A DNA stretch of 7,852 nt from assembly GCA_013331965.1 (NCBI GenBank), contig DUFL01000026.1, positions 232-8,083 on the forward strand. Reading direction: 5' to 3'. The translations under genes were made by a program, and so were the position numbers. Positions 1 through 6,410 of the stretch are shown one piece after another. The notes under the pieces are model-generated. The model searched no databases. It saw nothing but the letters and a program-made list of their open reading frames with translations, and had not been told where the DNA came from. Positions within the stretch are counted from its first letter, which is position 1. Every line of letters begins with the position of its first letter. This stretch comes from Candidatus Woesearchaeota archaeon (GTDB lineage: Archaea > Nanobdellota > Nanobdellia > Woesearchaeales > UBA10107).

Positions 1-3000
1 AATTATTCTGGAGATTCAATTTCAGATACAAAATCATTTACAGTTTCAGACTCATCCACTGTTCCGCGAATCCAAGTAGAAGCTCCTGCAGTAATAGACA
101 TAAATACAGATTTCGGAATAACTGTTTTCACTGCTGATGAAAATGGATTGGCAGATAATTGTGATTCGGGGGCTAAGTTAAGAATTAGGGACACTTTAAG
201 CGGAACAAATGTCTTAACTAATGCTGTAATGACAAACTTCGGAACAGGATTATATAATTATACTTATTCAGTAAGCAATCAATCTAACTATTTAGCAATA
301 GTTAACTGTACTATGGGAGCAAACATATATACTGGAATAAAAGGATTCTCAACACAAAATGTTCCTGCTACTGAAAACGAAGCATTTGCAATATCATCAT
401 TGACGGCTGGCTCACCAAGATATCCCGGAGAAACAGCTATGATAGAAGCAACGTTCATAGTTCAAAATGGTTCTTATGTAACTCCGGATAACATAAGTTT
501 AGTGATATGGTATCCCGATTATTTAAGCACTTGGGCAAATGTAACAAAATCTAGTTTCAGCCAGATAGATAATCATGTTTGGAGATATACAAAACCAATC
601 CCGACTCCTCCAACAACAGGAATGTATATTGTTCATATGCAGGCAAAATACAATAATATTGTGACTTCAAGAACAACCCAGTTTAGAATAGCAACTGGCG
701 GCCCTTATAGTGTTTCATTAGACTGCCCATCATCAAGCACAATTGGGTCTAATTTAGATTGCACATTAACTATACTCGATGAAGGTGAATCTGAAACAGA
801 GAGTATTTGTGATATTTGGGTTGATACTGATGGTAATTCGGTAGAAGATGGAACAGAGCCTCAAACACAAAAATCACAAGAAACATTGCCTCAGCAAACT
901 AAAATAATATCTGTTTCAATAAGTGTTCCAAGCTCTCATCCAACTGGTTCGCATGTAGTAAGAACAAGCTGTGAATATGTAAATTCAGCGCAGCCCGACT
1001 CAACTGCATCAGATTCAGTGACATTTACTTCAGGAACTGCACCTCCTGCAAGTCCTAGTGGCGGAGGTGGTGGTGGAGGCGGAACTGGCGCGGCGATATG
1101 TACACCAAATGTAGAATGCAGTGAATTATCTGCATGTATCAACGGCTATGAATCGATAACCTGCATTGACAAAAATAACTGCATCAGCTCTTATATTCAA
1201 AAAAGAGCTTGTATGCTAGAAGTTCCTAGTAAAATAACTGGAAAAGTGATAGAAGAAAAATTGATAGAAAAAGAAGCTGAACCTGAGGTAAGAGTTTCAG
1301 AAGTAAAGAAAGAAGGAATCAATATACTTTATTACTGGCCAATTATATTCTCGACCATAGTCATTTTAGCAGGAGTAATACTTACATCGAAGAAAAAGAA
1401 AGGGCAACCTATGCAAGCAAAAGTTAGAAAACAAGTGCAAATGGCTAACCCGTCCATTTTCAATATAAGAAATTTCATCATAGTTATTTTGAGTGCGATA
1501 GTTGGAGCTTCGTACTTCCTTAACATAACAATTAAAGGACTAGTTGTGCAAATATCCAATATTTTAAGAGCATTGCTTGATGTTTTAAGTAACTTAACAC
1601 TGCCTTCAGTAGGATTAGATCTATGGGCCGTCCTTACAATAGTAATCAGCATATTACTCGCTGGAATACTTGTTGTATTGATATTAATCCTTAATAGACT
1701 AACACACCCTGTTGTTAGAAGAATCTCCAAAAAAGGACTAATAATTGCCGGAGTCATCTCGTTGCTTTCATTGCCTTCACTTATGTTATTCTCTAACCCA
1801 ATCATTACAGGAAATGCGATTAACACTATCGGTGCTGGAGAGATAAGTTGGGTGGTTGTCCTTACTTTAGCAATCGGAACTTTGATGTCGTTAGTATTTA
1901 CCGGAGGTAATTTAACACAGATTATGCCTAAATCAACGATGTTCGAAAGAATTCCAACTAAATTCATTGCTGGAAGAAAGGATAAAGTAAAATCAATCGC
2001 TCAAGATGTACAGAATCTGCAAGCGGCTGGTTTCAGAGTAGAACCTGCAGCAAGAAAACTACCAGAACGAATGCAAACGACTAGATATAGTTATAGAGAA
2101 ACAGGAACTAGTAAAATAATACCAGAAATTCATAGATCATTAAGAAACAGGGAAATTGATGCTGGAAGTTCTCCTAAACTTAGAGAAATGATATTGCAAA
2201 AAACAAATGAAGTAAGCAATCTGATTTGGCAGATAATAACAAAATCCGAGAAAAAATCAATTAAACCAACTGTTGAAAGAAAGGATAAAGTAAAATCAAT
2301 CGCTCAAGATATAGAAAATCTGCAAGCAGCTGGTTTCAGAGTAATACCATCTTCAAGAGAAGTTCCAGAGAGAATACAAAATATTAGACCAAACTATGGA
2401 AGAAGAGTAACTAGTAAAGTAGAATCCAAAGTAAACACCTTACAAAGAGCCAGAGAAATTGATGCTGAAAGTGCTTCTGGATTAAGAAGGATAATATCTC
2501 AAAAAACAAATGAAGTAAGCAATCTGATTTGGCAGATAATAACAAAATCCGAGAAAAAATCTGTTAAATCTGTTCTTGAAAAGAAGAATGAAACAAAATC
2601 AATAGAACAGGATATAAAGAATTTACAGGCGGCCGGCTTCAGAGTAGTGCCTGCTGCAAGAGAAACTTCAGAAATTCCGAGGAGAATGCAAACAACTATA
2701 CCATCTGCTGATGAAACAATATTCAATATGTATAGAAAAATAGAAGGGATAGGAATGAATAAAGAAGATTCTTCAGTATTGCGAAAAACAATACTTCAAA
2801 AAGCAAACGAAATAAGGAAACAAATTAAACCAGAACTTCAAATTGAGAGAACAACTAGTACACCAAGCAGACAAAGAATAGTTAACCAACTAAAGGACAT
2901 ATATCAAGATTCAGAAAAACGCATGAAAGAGGTTAGTGGAAATATCATAAATGTTAAGAAAACACAACCTCAAAATATTAAAAACTCTCCTGCAGAAAAT

Positions 3001-3123
3001 CAGACAGCAAATATGGATAAAAACATCAAGAAACCGAAGAAAAGCGCCCCACAACCAAAAACGAAAGGATTAAAAAAGAAGAAGATATTAGAACAATTAA
3101 AAGAGGTATATAGGGATGAGTAA
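1..3123 (+). CDS. 5'-truncated multi-domain surface membrane protein with repeat-bearing cytosolic tail
   Basis: The frame is open from base 1, so this is a partial gene; 1040 residues are visible and are numbered here from base 1. Residues 1 to about 350 are beta-rich, Ig/CARDB-like and extracellular, with paired cysteines and several N-x-S/T sequons. A Gly8 linker (354-361) is followed by a TSP1-like motif with six cysteines (367, 373, 379, 388, 394, 404). Hydrophobic segments lie near 441-462, 491-511, 541-565, 579-597 and 616-634. Basic loops (KKKK after the first, RRISKK before the fourth) fit an outside N-terminus and a cytosolic C-terminus. The tail from about 640 is strongly basic and holds three 101-residue repeats plus a duplicated ILxQLKxxYxD-type motif, the second copy at the C-terminus. 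The stop overlaps the MinD-like gene by 8 nt, suggesting translational coupling. I do not recognise a named family. A role in surface adhesion or scaffolding is inference. An internal TTG at 148 is not the real start. Confidence 0.85.
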   Translation, partial: NYSGDSISDTKSFTVSDSSTVPRIQVEAPAVIDINTDFGITVFTADENGLADNCDSGAKLRIRDTLSGTNVLTNAVMTNFGTGLYNYTYSVSNQSNYLAIVNCTMGANIYTGIKGFSTQNVPATENEAFAISSLTAGSPRYPGETAMIEATFIVQNGSYVTPDNISLVIWYPDYLSTWANVTKSSFSQIDNHVWRYTKPIPTPPTTGMYIVHMQAKYNNIVTSRTTQFRIATGGPYSVSLDCPSSSTIGSNLDCTLTILDEGESETESICDIWVDTDGNSVEDGTEPQTQKSQETLPQQTKIISVSISVPSSHPTGSHVVRTSCEYVNSAQPDSTASDSVTFTSGTAPPASPSGGGGGGGGTGAAICTPNVECSELSACINGYESITCIDKNNCISSYIQKRACMLEVPSKITGKVIEEKLIEKEAEPEVRVSEVKKEGINILYYWPIIFSTIVILAGVILTSKKKKGQPMQAKVRKQVQMANPSIFNIRNFIIVILSAIVGASYFLNITIKGLVVQISNILRALLDVLSNLTLPSVGLDLWAVLTIVISILLAGILVVLILILNRLTHPVVRRISKKGLIIAGVISLLSLPSLMLFSNPIITGNAINTIGAGEISWVVVLTLAIGTLMSLVFTGGNLTQIMPKSTMFERIPTKFIAGRKDKVKSIAQDVQNLQAAGFRVEPAARKLPERMQTTRYSYRETGTSKIIPEIHRSLRNREIDAGSSPKLREMILQKTNEVSNLIWQIITKSEKKSIKPTVERKDKVKSIAQDIENLQAAGFRVIPSSREVPERIQNIRPNYGRRVTSKVESKVNTLQRAREIDAESASGLRRIISQKTNEVSNLIWQIITKSEKKSVKSVLEKKNETKSIEQDIKNLQAAGFRVVPAARETSEIPRRMQTTIPSADETIFNMYRKIEGIGMNKEDSSVLRKTILQKANEIRKQIKPELQIERTTSTPSRQRIVNQLKDIYQDSEKRMKEVSGNIINVKKTQPQNIKNSPAENQTANMDKNIKKPKKSAPQPKTKGLKKKKILEQLKEVYRDE
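1975..2883 (+). repeat. Three tandem 303-nt in-frame repeats (101 residues each)
   Basis: Units start at 1975, 2278 and 2581, each exactly 303 nt apart. Shared landmarks are a K(S)IxQDxxNLQAAGFRV block at the start, a PERMQ/PERIQ-like segment, an REIDA element, and an LQK-x-NEV segment near the end. Units 1 and 2 share a 62-nt perfect match (2197-2258 and 2500-2561) and about 34 nt at their 5' ends. Unit 3 keeps the first block but has diverged and contains small insertions, so its right edge is approximate. All units lie in the predicted cytosolic tail of the membrane protein. Confidence 0.9.
3103..3107 (+). promoter_or_regulatory. Shine-Dalgarno GAGGT for the MinD-like gene
   Basis: GAGGT lies 8 nt before the ATG at 3116, inside the end of the preceding gene. 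It is the clearest ribosome binding site in the window and supports this start. An internal operon gene using a Shine-Dalgarno site while promoter-proximal genes appear leaderless is a common archaeal pattern. Confidence 0.75.
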
Positions 3124-3913
3124 GAGCATAGGCATAATATCAATAAAAGGCGGCGTTGGAAAAACAACAACTGTCGCTAATTTGGGAGCTGTTTTGGCTA
3201 ATGAATTTGGCAAGAAGGTCTTGCTTATTGATGCGAATTTTTCTGCTCCAAACTTGGCTCTGCATCTCGGTTTAGTTAACCCCGATACAACAATACATCA
3301 CGTTTTAAATGATGCTGTCAAGGCTGAAAGAGCTATTTATGAAACAAGGCATGGTTTTCATATTATGCCGGGGTCTTTAATTTATAAAACAATCAATCCA
3401 TATAAATTAAAAAACAGAATAGACCATTTAAAAAATTACTATGATGTTATTCTAATTGATTCTTCACCCACATTAAATGAGGAAATGCTGGCAACAATGA
3501 TAGCGAGTGATGAACTATTTGTTGTCACAACACCCGACCACGTTACTTTAAGCACAACAATGAGGGCGGTTAAATTAGCCAAACAAAGAAAAACTCCGAT
3601 AAAAGGCTTAATTCTGAATAAAGTCCACAATAAAGATTTTGAATTAAGTTTGGAAGAGATAGAAGATGCCGCAGATTGCAATGTTTTGGCTGTTCTTCCT
3701 CACGAAATAAATATTTTAGAGGCATTATCAAAAAATATACCTTCTGTACTGCATAAACAAACCGATTCAACATTTGAATATAGAAAATTAGCAGCTGCAA
3801 TGATCGGGGAGGAATATAAGGATAGAAGAGTTAAGAATATGCTAAGAAGAGTATTAGGAAAAATTCCAAAACAAGAGATTAATAGAACTATGTTTAAAGA
3901 TAAAATTGAATGA
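3116..3913 (+). CDS. MinD/ParA-family deviant Walker A ATPase
   Basis: This 265-residue protein is a cytosolic P-loop ATPase of the MinD/ParA family, whose members dimerise on ATP and position membrane or DNA cargo. Visible motifs are the deviant Walker A KGGVGKTT (11-18, signature Lys11), the switch I/A' motif around Asp39 (LLIDAN), and Walker B ending at Asp115 (DVILIDSSP). The length is typical of MinD. The segment at about 237-251 (RRVKNMLRRVLGKIP) could form a basic amphipathic helix like a MinD membrane-targeting sequence, but unlike in bacterial MinD it is followed by 14 more residues. The gene overlaps the membrane protein gene by 8 nt and has its own GAGGT site. No MinC, MinE or ParB partner is visible. 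I infer that it positions or clusters the upstream membrane protein; a chromosome-segregation ParA is less likely given the context. The family call is very secure and the cargo is inferred. Confidence 0.93.
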   Translation: MSKSIGIISIKGGVGKTTTVANLGAVLANEFGKKVLLIDANFSAPNLALHLGLVNPDTTIHHVLNDAVKAERAIYETRHGFHIMPGSLIYKTINPYKLKNRIDHLKNYYDVILIDSSPTLNEEMLATMIASDELFVVTTPDHVTLSTTMRAVKLAKQRKTPIKGLILNKVHNKDFELSLEEIEDAADCNVLAVLPHEINILEALSKNIPSVLHKQTDSTFEYRKLAAAMIGEEYKDRRVKNMLRRVLGKIPKQEINRTMFKDKIE

Positions 3914-3919
3914 ACAAAT

Positions 3920-3964
3920 AATTATTTTCTGCGTCTTATTTTGAAATTATTTTTGTTTTCCTTT
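3920..3964 (+). terminator. T-rich termination region after the MinD-like gene
   Basis: Directly after the stop at 3913 the + strand has repeated T-runs (TTTT, TTTT, TTTTT, TTTT, TTTT) without a strong hairpin. This fits archaeal U-tract termination. The region runs into the 3' end of the convergent cohesin gene. Confidence 0.45.
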
Positions 3965-4795
3965 TGCCAATCCGTTGCTCTTATTCAAAATTTCAAATCC
4001 CACGGATTCTAGCTGATAATTGTCGAAACTTACATCGATATCGTAATTTCCTTTTGGCATGTTCAATTGCCCTGCGTGGATGTTGATTATATAAAGACTA
4101 TTCTCTTCGTCAATTGTTATGTAATCATCTCCCGCTCCTGAAGCGTTATAGATATTGTCAATCCCAAGGCTCAAGTTATAAACTCTTACTAAAACAGATT
4201 CATCTGCCACAAAACCGCTTTCGTTGGCAATGGTGAATTTTAGGGGTAAAGTTGCACTTTCCTGTAATGTAAAGTTCTCAAAGGTGGAAATCGGAGGTAG
4301 AAATTCAAAATCATAAGGTTCAACGATTCTAAATAACCCTCTTACATCCGAGACATTCAAAACAATCGCGCTTATGTTAACAGCAACTAACTCATCGAAA
4401 TTAACTTCGTAATCCCCCGACTGTGCAGAATCATTGACATCAAATATTAAATTTAGAATTGGACCGTTTCCGGGCAAAATCTTACTATCTTCATTGTTTA
4501 CAAGAACGGCCACTTTTACTATCGGAGGTTGATTGTTAAATATTATGGTGGCATTGTAAAGTCTTGAAGTAGGTTCAATTCCTATTAAGATTAAATCATT
4601 TGTAGAATAGTTTATATCTAGCTGAAAGCCGGCTATGTTCTCTTCATTATTCAGGTTTATAGGAAAGACTGCGTCTTTTGACCCCGGTATCGCTTTGATG
4701 CTTCCGCCAGTCATTATTGTTAAAGCAAAAGCAGAACTAATAAACAGTACTAACCAAAGAAAATATGAGTATTTCGGCATGGTTATTTTTTTCAT
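3947..4795 (-). CDS. Secreted cohesin-domain protein
   Basis: This 282-residue exported protein has a Sec signal peptide: MKKITMPK basic region, hydrophobic core about 11-22, and likely cleavage after AFA (24). Residues about 25-158 look like a cohesin: a GGS..A.PGS...V.INL start, an IAGFQLDINYS strand with a following D-L segment, a PP-I-V strand, an LPGNGPILNLIFDV strand and a closing VRGLFRI strand. Cohesins bind the calcium-loaded dockerins of partner proteins. Residues about 160-272 form a second beta-sandwich-like region of no recognised family. There is no C-terminal membrane helix or evident sorting motif, so the protein is probably secreted or held by partners. Ten N-x-S/T sequons are present. 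The start is 6 nt after the dockerin gene's stop, with no Shine-Dalgarno close by, so translation is probably coupled; Met6 is an alternative start. The cohesin assignment rests on motif pattern only. Confidence 0.78.
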   Translation of the reverse strand: MKKITMPKYSYFLWLVLFISSAFALTIMTGGSIKAIPGSKDAVFPINLNNEENIAGFQLDINYSTNDLILIGIEPTSRLYNATIIFNNQPPIVKVAVLVNNEDSKILPGNGPILNLIFDVNDSAQSGDYEVNFDELVAVNISAIVLNVSDVRGLFRIVEPYDFEFLPPISTFENFTLQESATLPLKFTIANESGFVADESVLVRVYNLSLGIDNIYNASGAGDDYITIDEENSLYIINIHAGQLNMPKGNYDIDVSFDNYQLESVGFEILNKSNGLAKGKQK

Positions 4796-4801
4796 TTTTT
4801 A

Positions 4802-6256
4802 TTAAAATGGATTCAAACTTATTCCTGCACATTCTTTGCTTCCTAAAGAAGTAACAGGAAGCCCGGAAATATATCTCAAAATTATTACTGCGTCCTGCAT
4901 ATTTATTGTATCATCATTATTTAAATCAAGCAATTGAGGGATTGTGCATTCTGGCAATGCCACTGGTATAGATATATGTATCGGAACTGAAATCGTTGTA
5001 TTTGATGCTAAACTAAGCTGGACCGTTGTATCTTCTCCGGCCCAAGTTTTTGCTGTGATGTTATAATCAGAAAAGTCAACATCTTCAACGACCACAGGAG
5101 ATGAAGTTTTTGCAACGAAAAGTCTTTCAGTCAGCCAAGTTTCTGCGATTCCTCTTTCATCTGTTGCTAATAAAAGATTCCCAGTAGGATTATCTTTCTC
5201 TTTAAATTTACTAGAATTTTTGGATATTGTATCTTTAATTTCTATAACACCTGAGCCTGTTTTGTTTAATTGATCAGAAACATTAATTATAACTTTATGC
5301 TGTCTGTAAAATCTTGTAGTTGTCGACCAATCAGGATAATACACTTTTGATAAATTGAAGTGCGTATTTCTGAAAAAGAAATCAGAATAAGCCCCTTCCA
5401 AATAAAAATCATATTCAAAATTCTTCATTTCAAACTCTTCAAGCACAAGGTCGGAATGATCTGCAAAAGGCTGAAAAGCATAAGAAGGCGGCAAACCATT
5501 CCATACAAATGTTGAATTCACGAAACTAACATCATTTAATATCCAAAAGAAGAACCCTATAGAAGAATTTACAACCACATTTTCAAAAATAGAATTTTGC
5601 ATGTCATCTGTATAAATTCCCATAAATCCGTTAATATTTAAATTATTAAACCTAAGATTTGTTCCTTCAAGATCCAAAATAACAGGATACCAATGATCAT
5701 TAACTGGGCTCCCGGAGATAGTACCATTATAAATTTCAATATTTGAAGCCCAATTAATACGTATTCCTCTCAGATATCCCGCATTCACTGTGTTCTGATT
5801 GAGATTAAATTTGATATTCGTTACGTCTACGATGTGAACGCATTCATAGCTTTCAGTTGAAATATTGTTAGCAAGAACATATTCAGTATTTGAAGAATAC
5901 AAAAAACCGCAGGAAGTTACATTGACTGGATTTGAATGCGAAGAACTGAACGACACACTTGCATTTGTTTCTCCTCTATTATTTTTCCCCCATATTGTAA
6001 ATTTGTGATTTCCTTGTTTAAAATAAAGGTAATCATTTAATACTGTGGTGTTTTCAGCAACAATCATTTCTTCCTTGTTTTTTGCAAGTTTCATAAAAAA
6101 AGTCACAGTTTCATTTGACGTTACATTAAGAAAAACCTTAGTTGTATCATAAACTGCATCAACAGGAGAAACTATTGTTATTTGCGGCGCAGCTGAAACA
6201 TAATTGATTGCCAACATAAGGGATATAAAAATAAATAAATATCTAATATGATTCAT
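4802..6256 (-). CDS. Secreted beta-helix-like protein with C-terminal dockerin-type module
   Basis: This 484-residue protein has a signal peptide (hydrophobic core about 6-17, likely cleavage after VSA or VSAA at 22-23). Residues about 24-108 resemble an Ig-like domain beginning ITIVSPVDAVY. Residues about 115-310 show repeated N-rich beta-strand spacing (I-x-I-x-N-G, L-x-F-x-N-L, I-F-E-N-V-V, VSFVNSTF) typical of right-handed parallel beta-helices in NosD-like or pectate-lyase-like proteins; I see no identifiable catalytic residues. Another beta domain follows at about 335-430. Residues 437-476 hold one dockerin-type loop. Fifteen N-x-S/T sequons point to a glycosylated surface protein. A TATA-like box about 27 nt before the ATG suggests a leaderless transcript that also carries the cohesin gene. 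Substrate or ligand is unknown; carbohydrate binding or structural display are both possible. Confidence 0.82.
   Translation of the reverse strand: MNHIRYLFIFISLMLAINYVSAAPQITIVSPVDAVYDTTKVFLNVTSNETVTFFMKLAKNKEEMIVAENTTVLNDYLYFKQGNHKFTIWGKNNRGETNASVSFSSSHSNPVNVTSCGFLYSSNTEYVLANNISTESYECVHIVDVTNIKFNLNQNTVNAGYLRGIRINWASNIEIYNGTISGSPVNDHWYPVILDLEGTNLRFNNLNINGFMGIYTDDMQNSIFENVVVNSSIGFFFWILNDVSFVNSTFVWNGLPPSYAFQPFADHSDLVLEEFEMKNFEYDFYLEGAYSDFFFRNTHFNLSKVYYPDWSTTTRFYRQHKVIINVSDQLNKTGSGVIEIKDTISKNSSKFKEKDNPTGNLLLATDERGIAETWLTERLFVAKTSSPVVVEDVDFSDYNITAKTWAGEDTTVQLSLASNTTISVPIHISIPVALPECTIPQLLDLNNDDTINMQDAVIILRYISGLPVTSLGSKECAGISLNPF
4805..4960 (-). other. Single-loop dockerin-type calcium module (residues 433-484)
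   Basis: The 12-residue loop DLNNDDTINMQD occupies residues 444-455 (4892-4927). It has Asp444, Asn446, Asp448, Asn452 and Asp455 at positions 1, 3, 5, 9 and 12, as in dockerin F-hand loops, followed by the helix AVIILRYISG. Classical dockerins carry two such repeats; only one is present. Cys437 and Cys476 bracket the module and could form a disulfide (inference). Confidence 0.8.
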
Positions 6257-6279
6257 TTTTTATATAATAAAGAATAGTG

Positions 6280-6295
6280 TTTATAAATCTTCTTC
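6280..6295 (-). promoter_or_regulatory. BRE/TATA promoter of the dockerin-cohesin operon
   Basis: TTTATAAA at 6287-6280, preceded by purine-rich AAGAAGA (BRE-like), is centred about 27 nt upstream of the ATG at 6256. With usual archaeal spacing, transcription would begin at or next to the start codon, so the mRNA would be leaderless. No Shine-Dalgarno lies upstream of the ATG. Confidence 0.7.
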
Positions 6296-6332
6296 TTATT
6301 TAGGCTCCGTAGAAAATAAGATAAACTCCTCG

Positions 6333-6349
6333 TTAGTCGTTAAGACTAA
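6333..6349 (-). repeat. Perfect 6-bp inverted repeat with 5-nt loop
   Basis: TTAGTC (6333-6338) and GACTAA (6344-6349) are separated by 5 nt. It lies about 60 nt beyond the stop of the small Cys-rich gene and upstream of the dockerin promoter. On the - strand it is followed within about 10-25 nt by a moderately T-rich stretch, so it could be a secondary terminator or an operator. The role is undetermined. Confidence 0.35.
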
Positions 6350-6390
6350 ACAATTGTCTTGCGGCTGGATTCTGCCATTCTAATTTTGTG

Positions 6391-6406
6391 AAAAAAGTAA
6401 AGAAAT
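6391..6406 (-). terminator. T-rich terminator after the small Cys-rich gene
   Basis: The - strand reads TTTCTTTACTTTTTT starting about 5 nt past the TAA at 6411. A U-rich tract this close to the stop is typical of archaeal termination. There is no strong hairpin before it. Confidence 0.5.
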
Positions 6407-6410
6407 TAAC

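Noticed and set aside
148..150. TTG as the start codon of the first gene
   Set aside because: The same frame is open back to base 1 and the upstream residues continue the beta-rich domain, so the gene is truncated by the window edge.
1332..1967. 211-codon open frame on the - strand
   Set aside because: It is antisense to the membrane helices of the first gene, where hydrophobic codons give long antisense frames; it has no promoter or recognisable domain.
1975..2883. Repeat array considered as a CRISPR or mobile-element footprint
   Set aside because: The units are 303 nt, contiguous and in frame inside one gene with no spacers or terminal inverted repeats, so they are protein repeats.
3116..3913. 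ATPase considered as a chromosome-partition ParA
   Set aside because: There is no ParB gene or centromere-like repeat nearby; the overlap with a membrane protein gene fits a MinD-like positioning role better, though this is not proven.
4802..6256. Beta-helix protein considered as an active polysaccharide lyase
   Set aside because: The strand pattern fits a parallel beta-helix, but no lyase catalytic or substrate-binding signature could be identified by eye.
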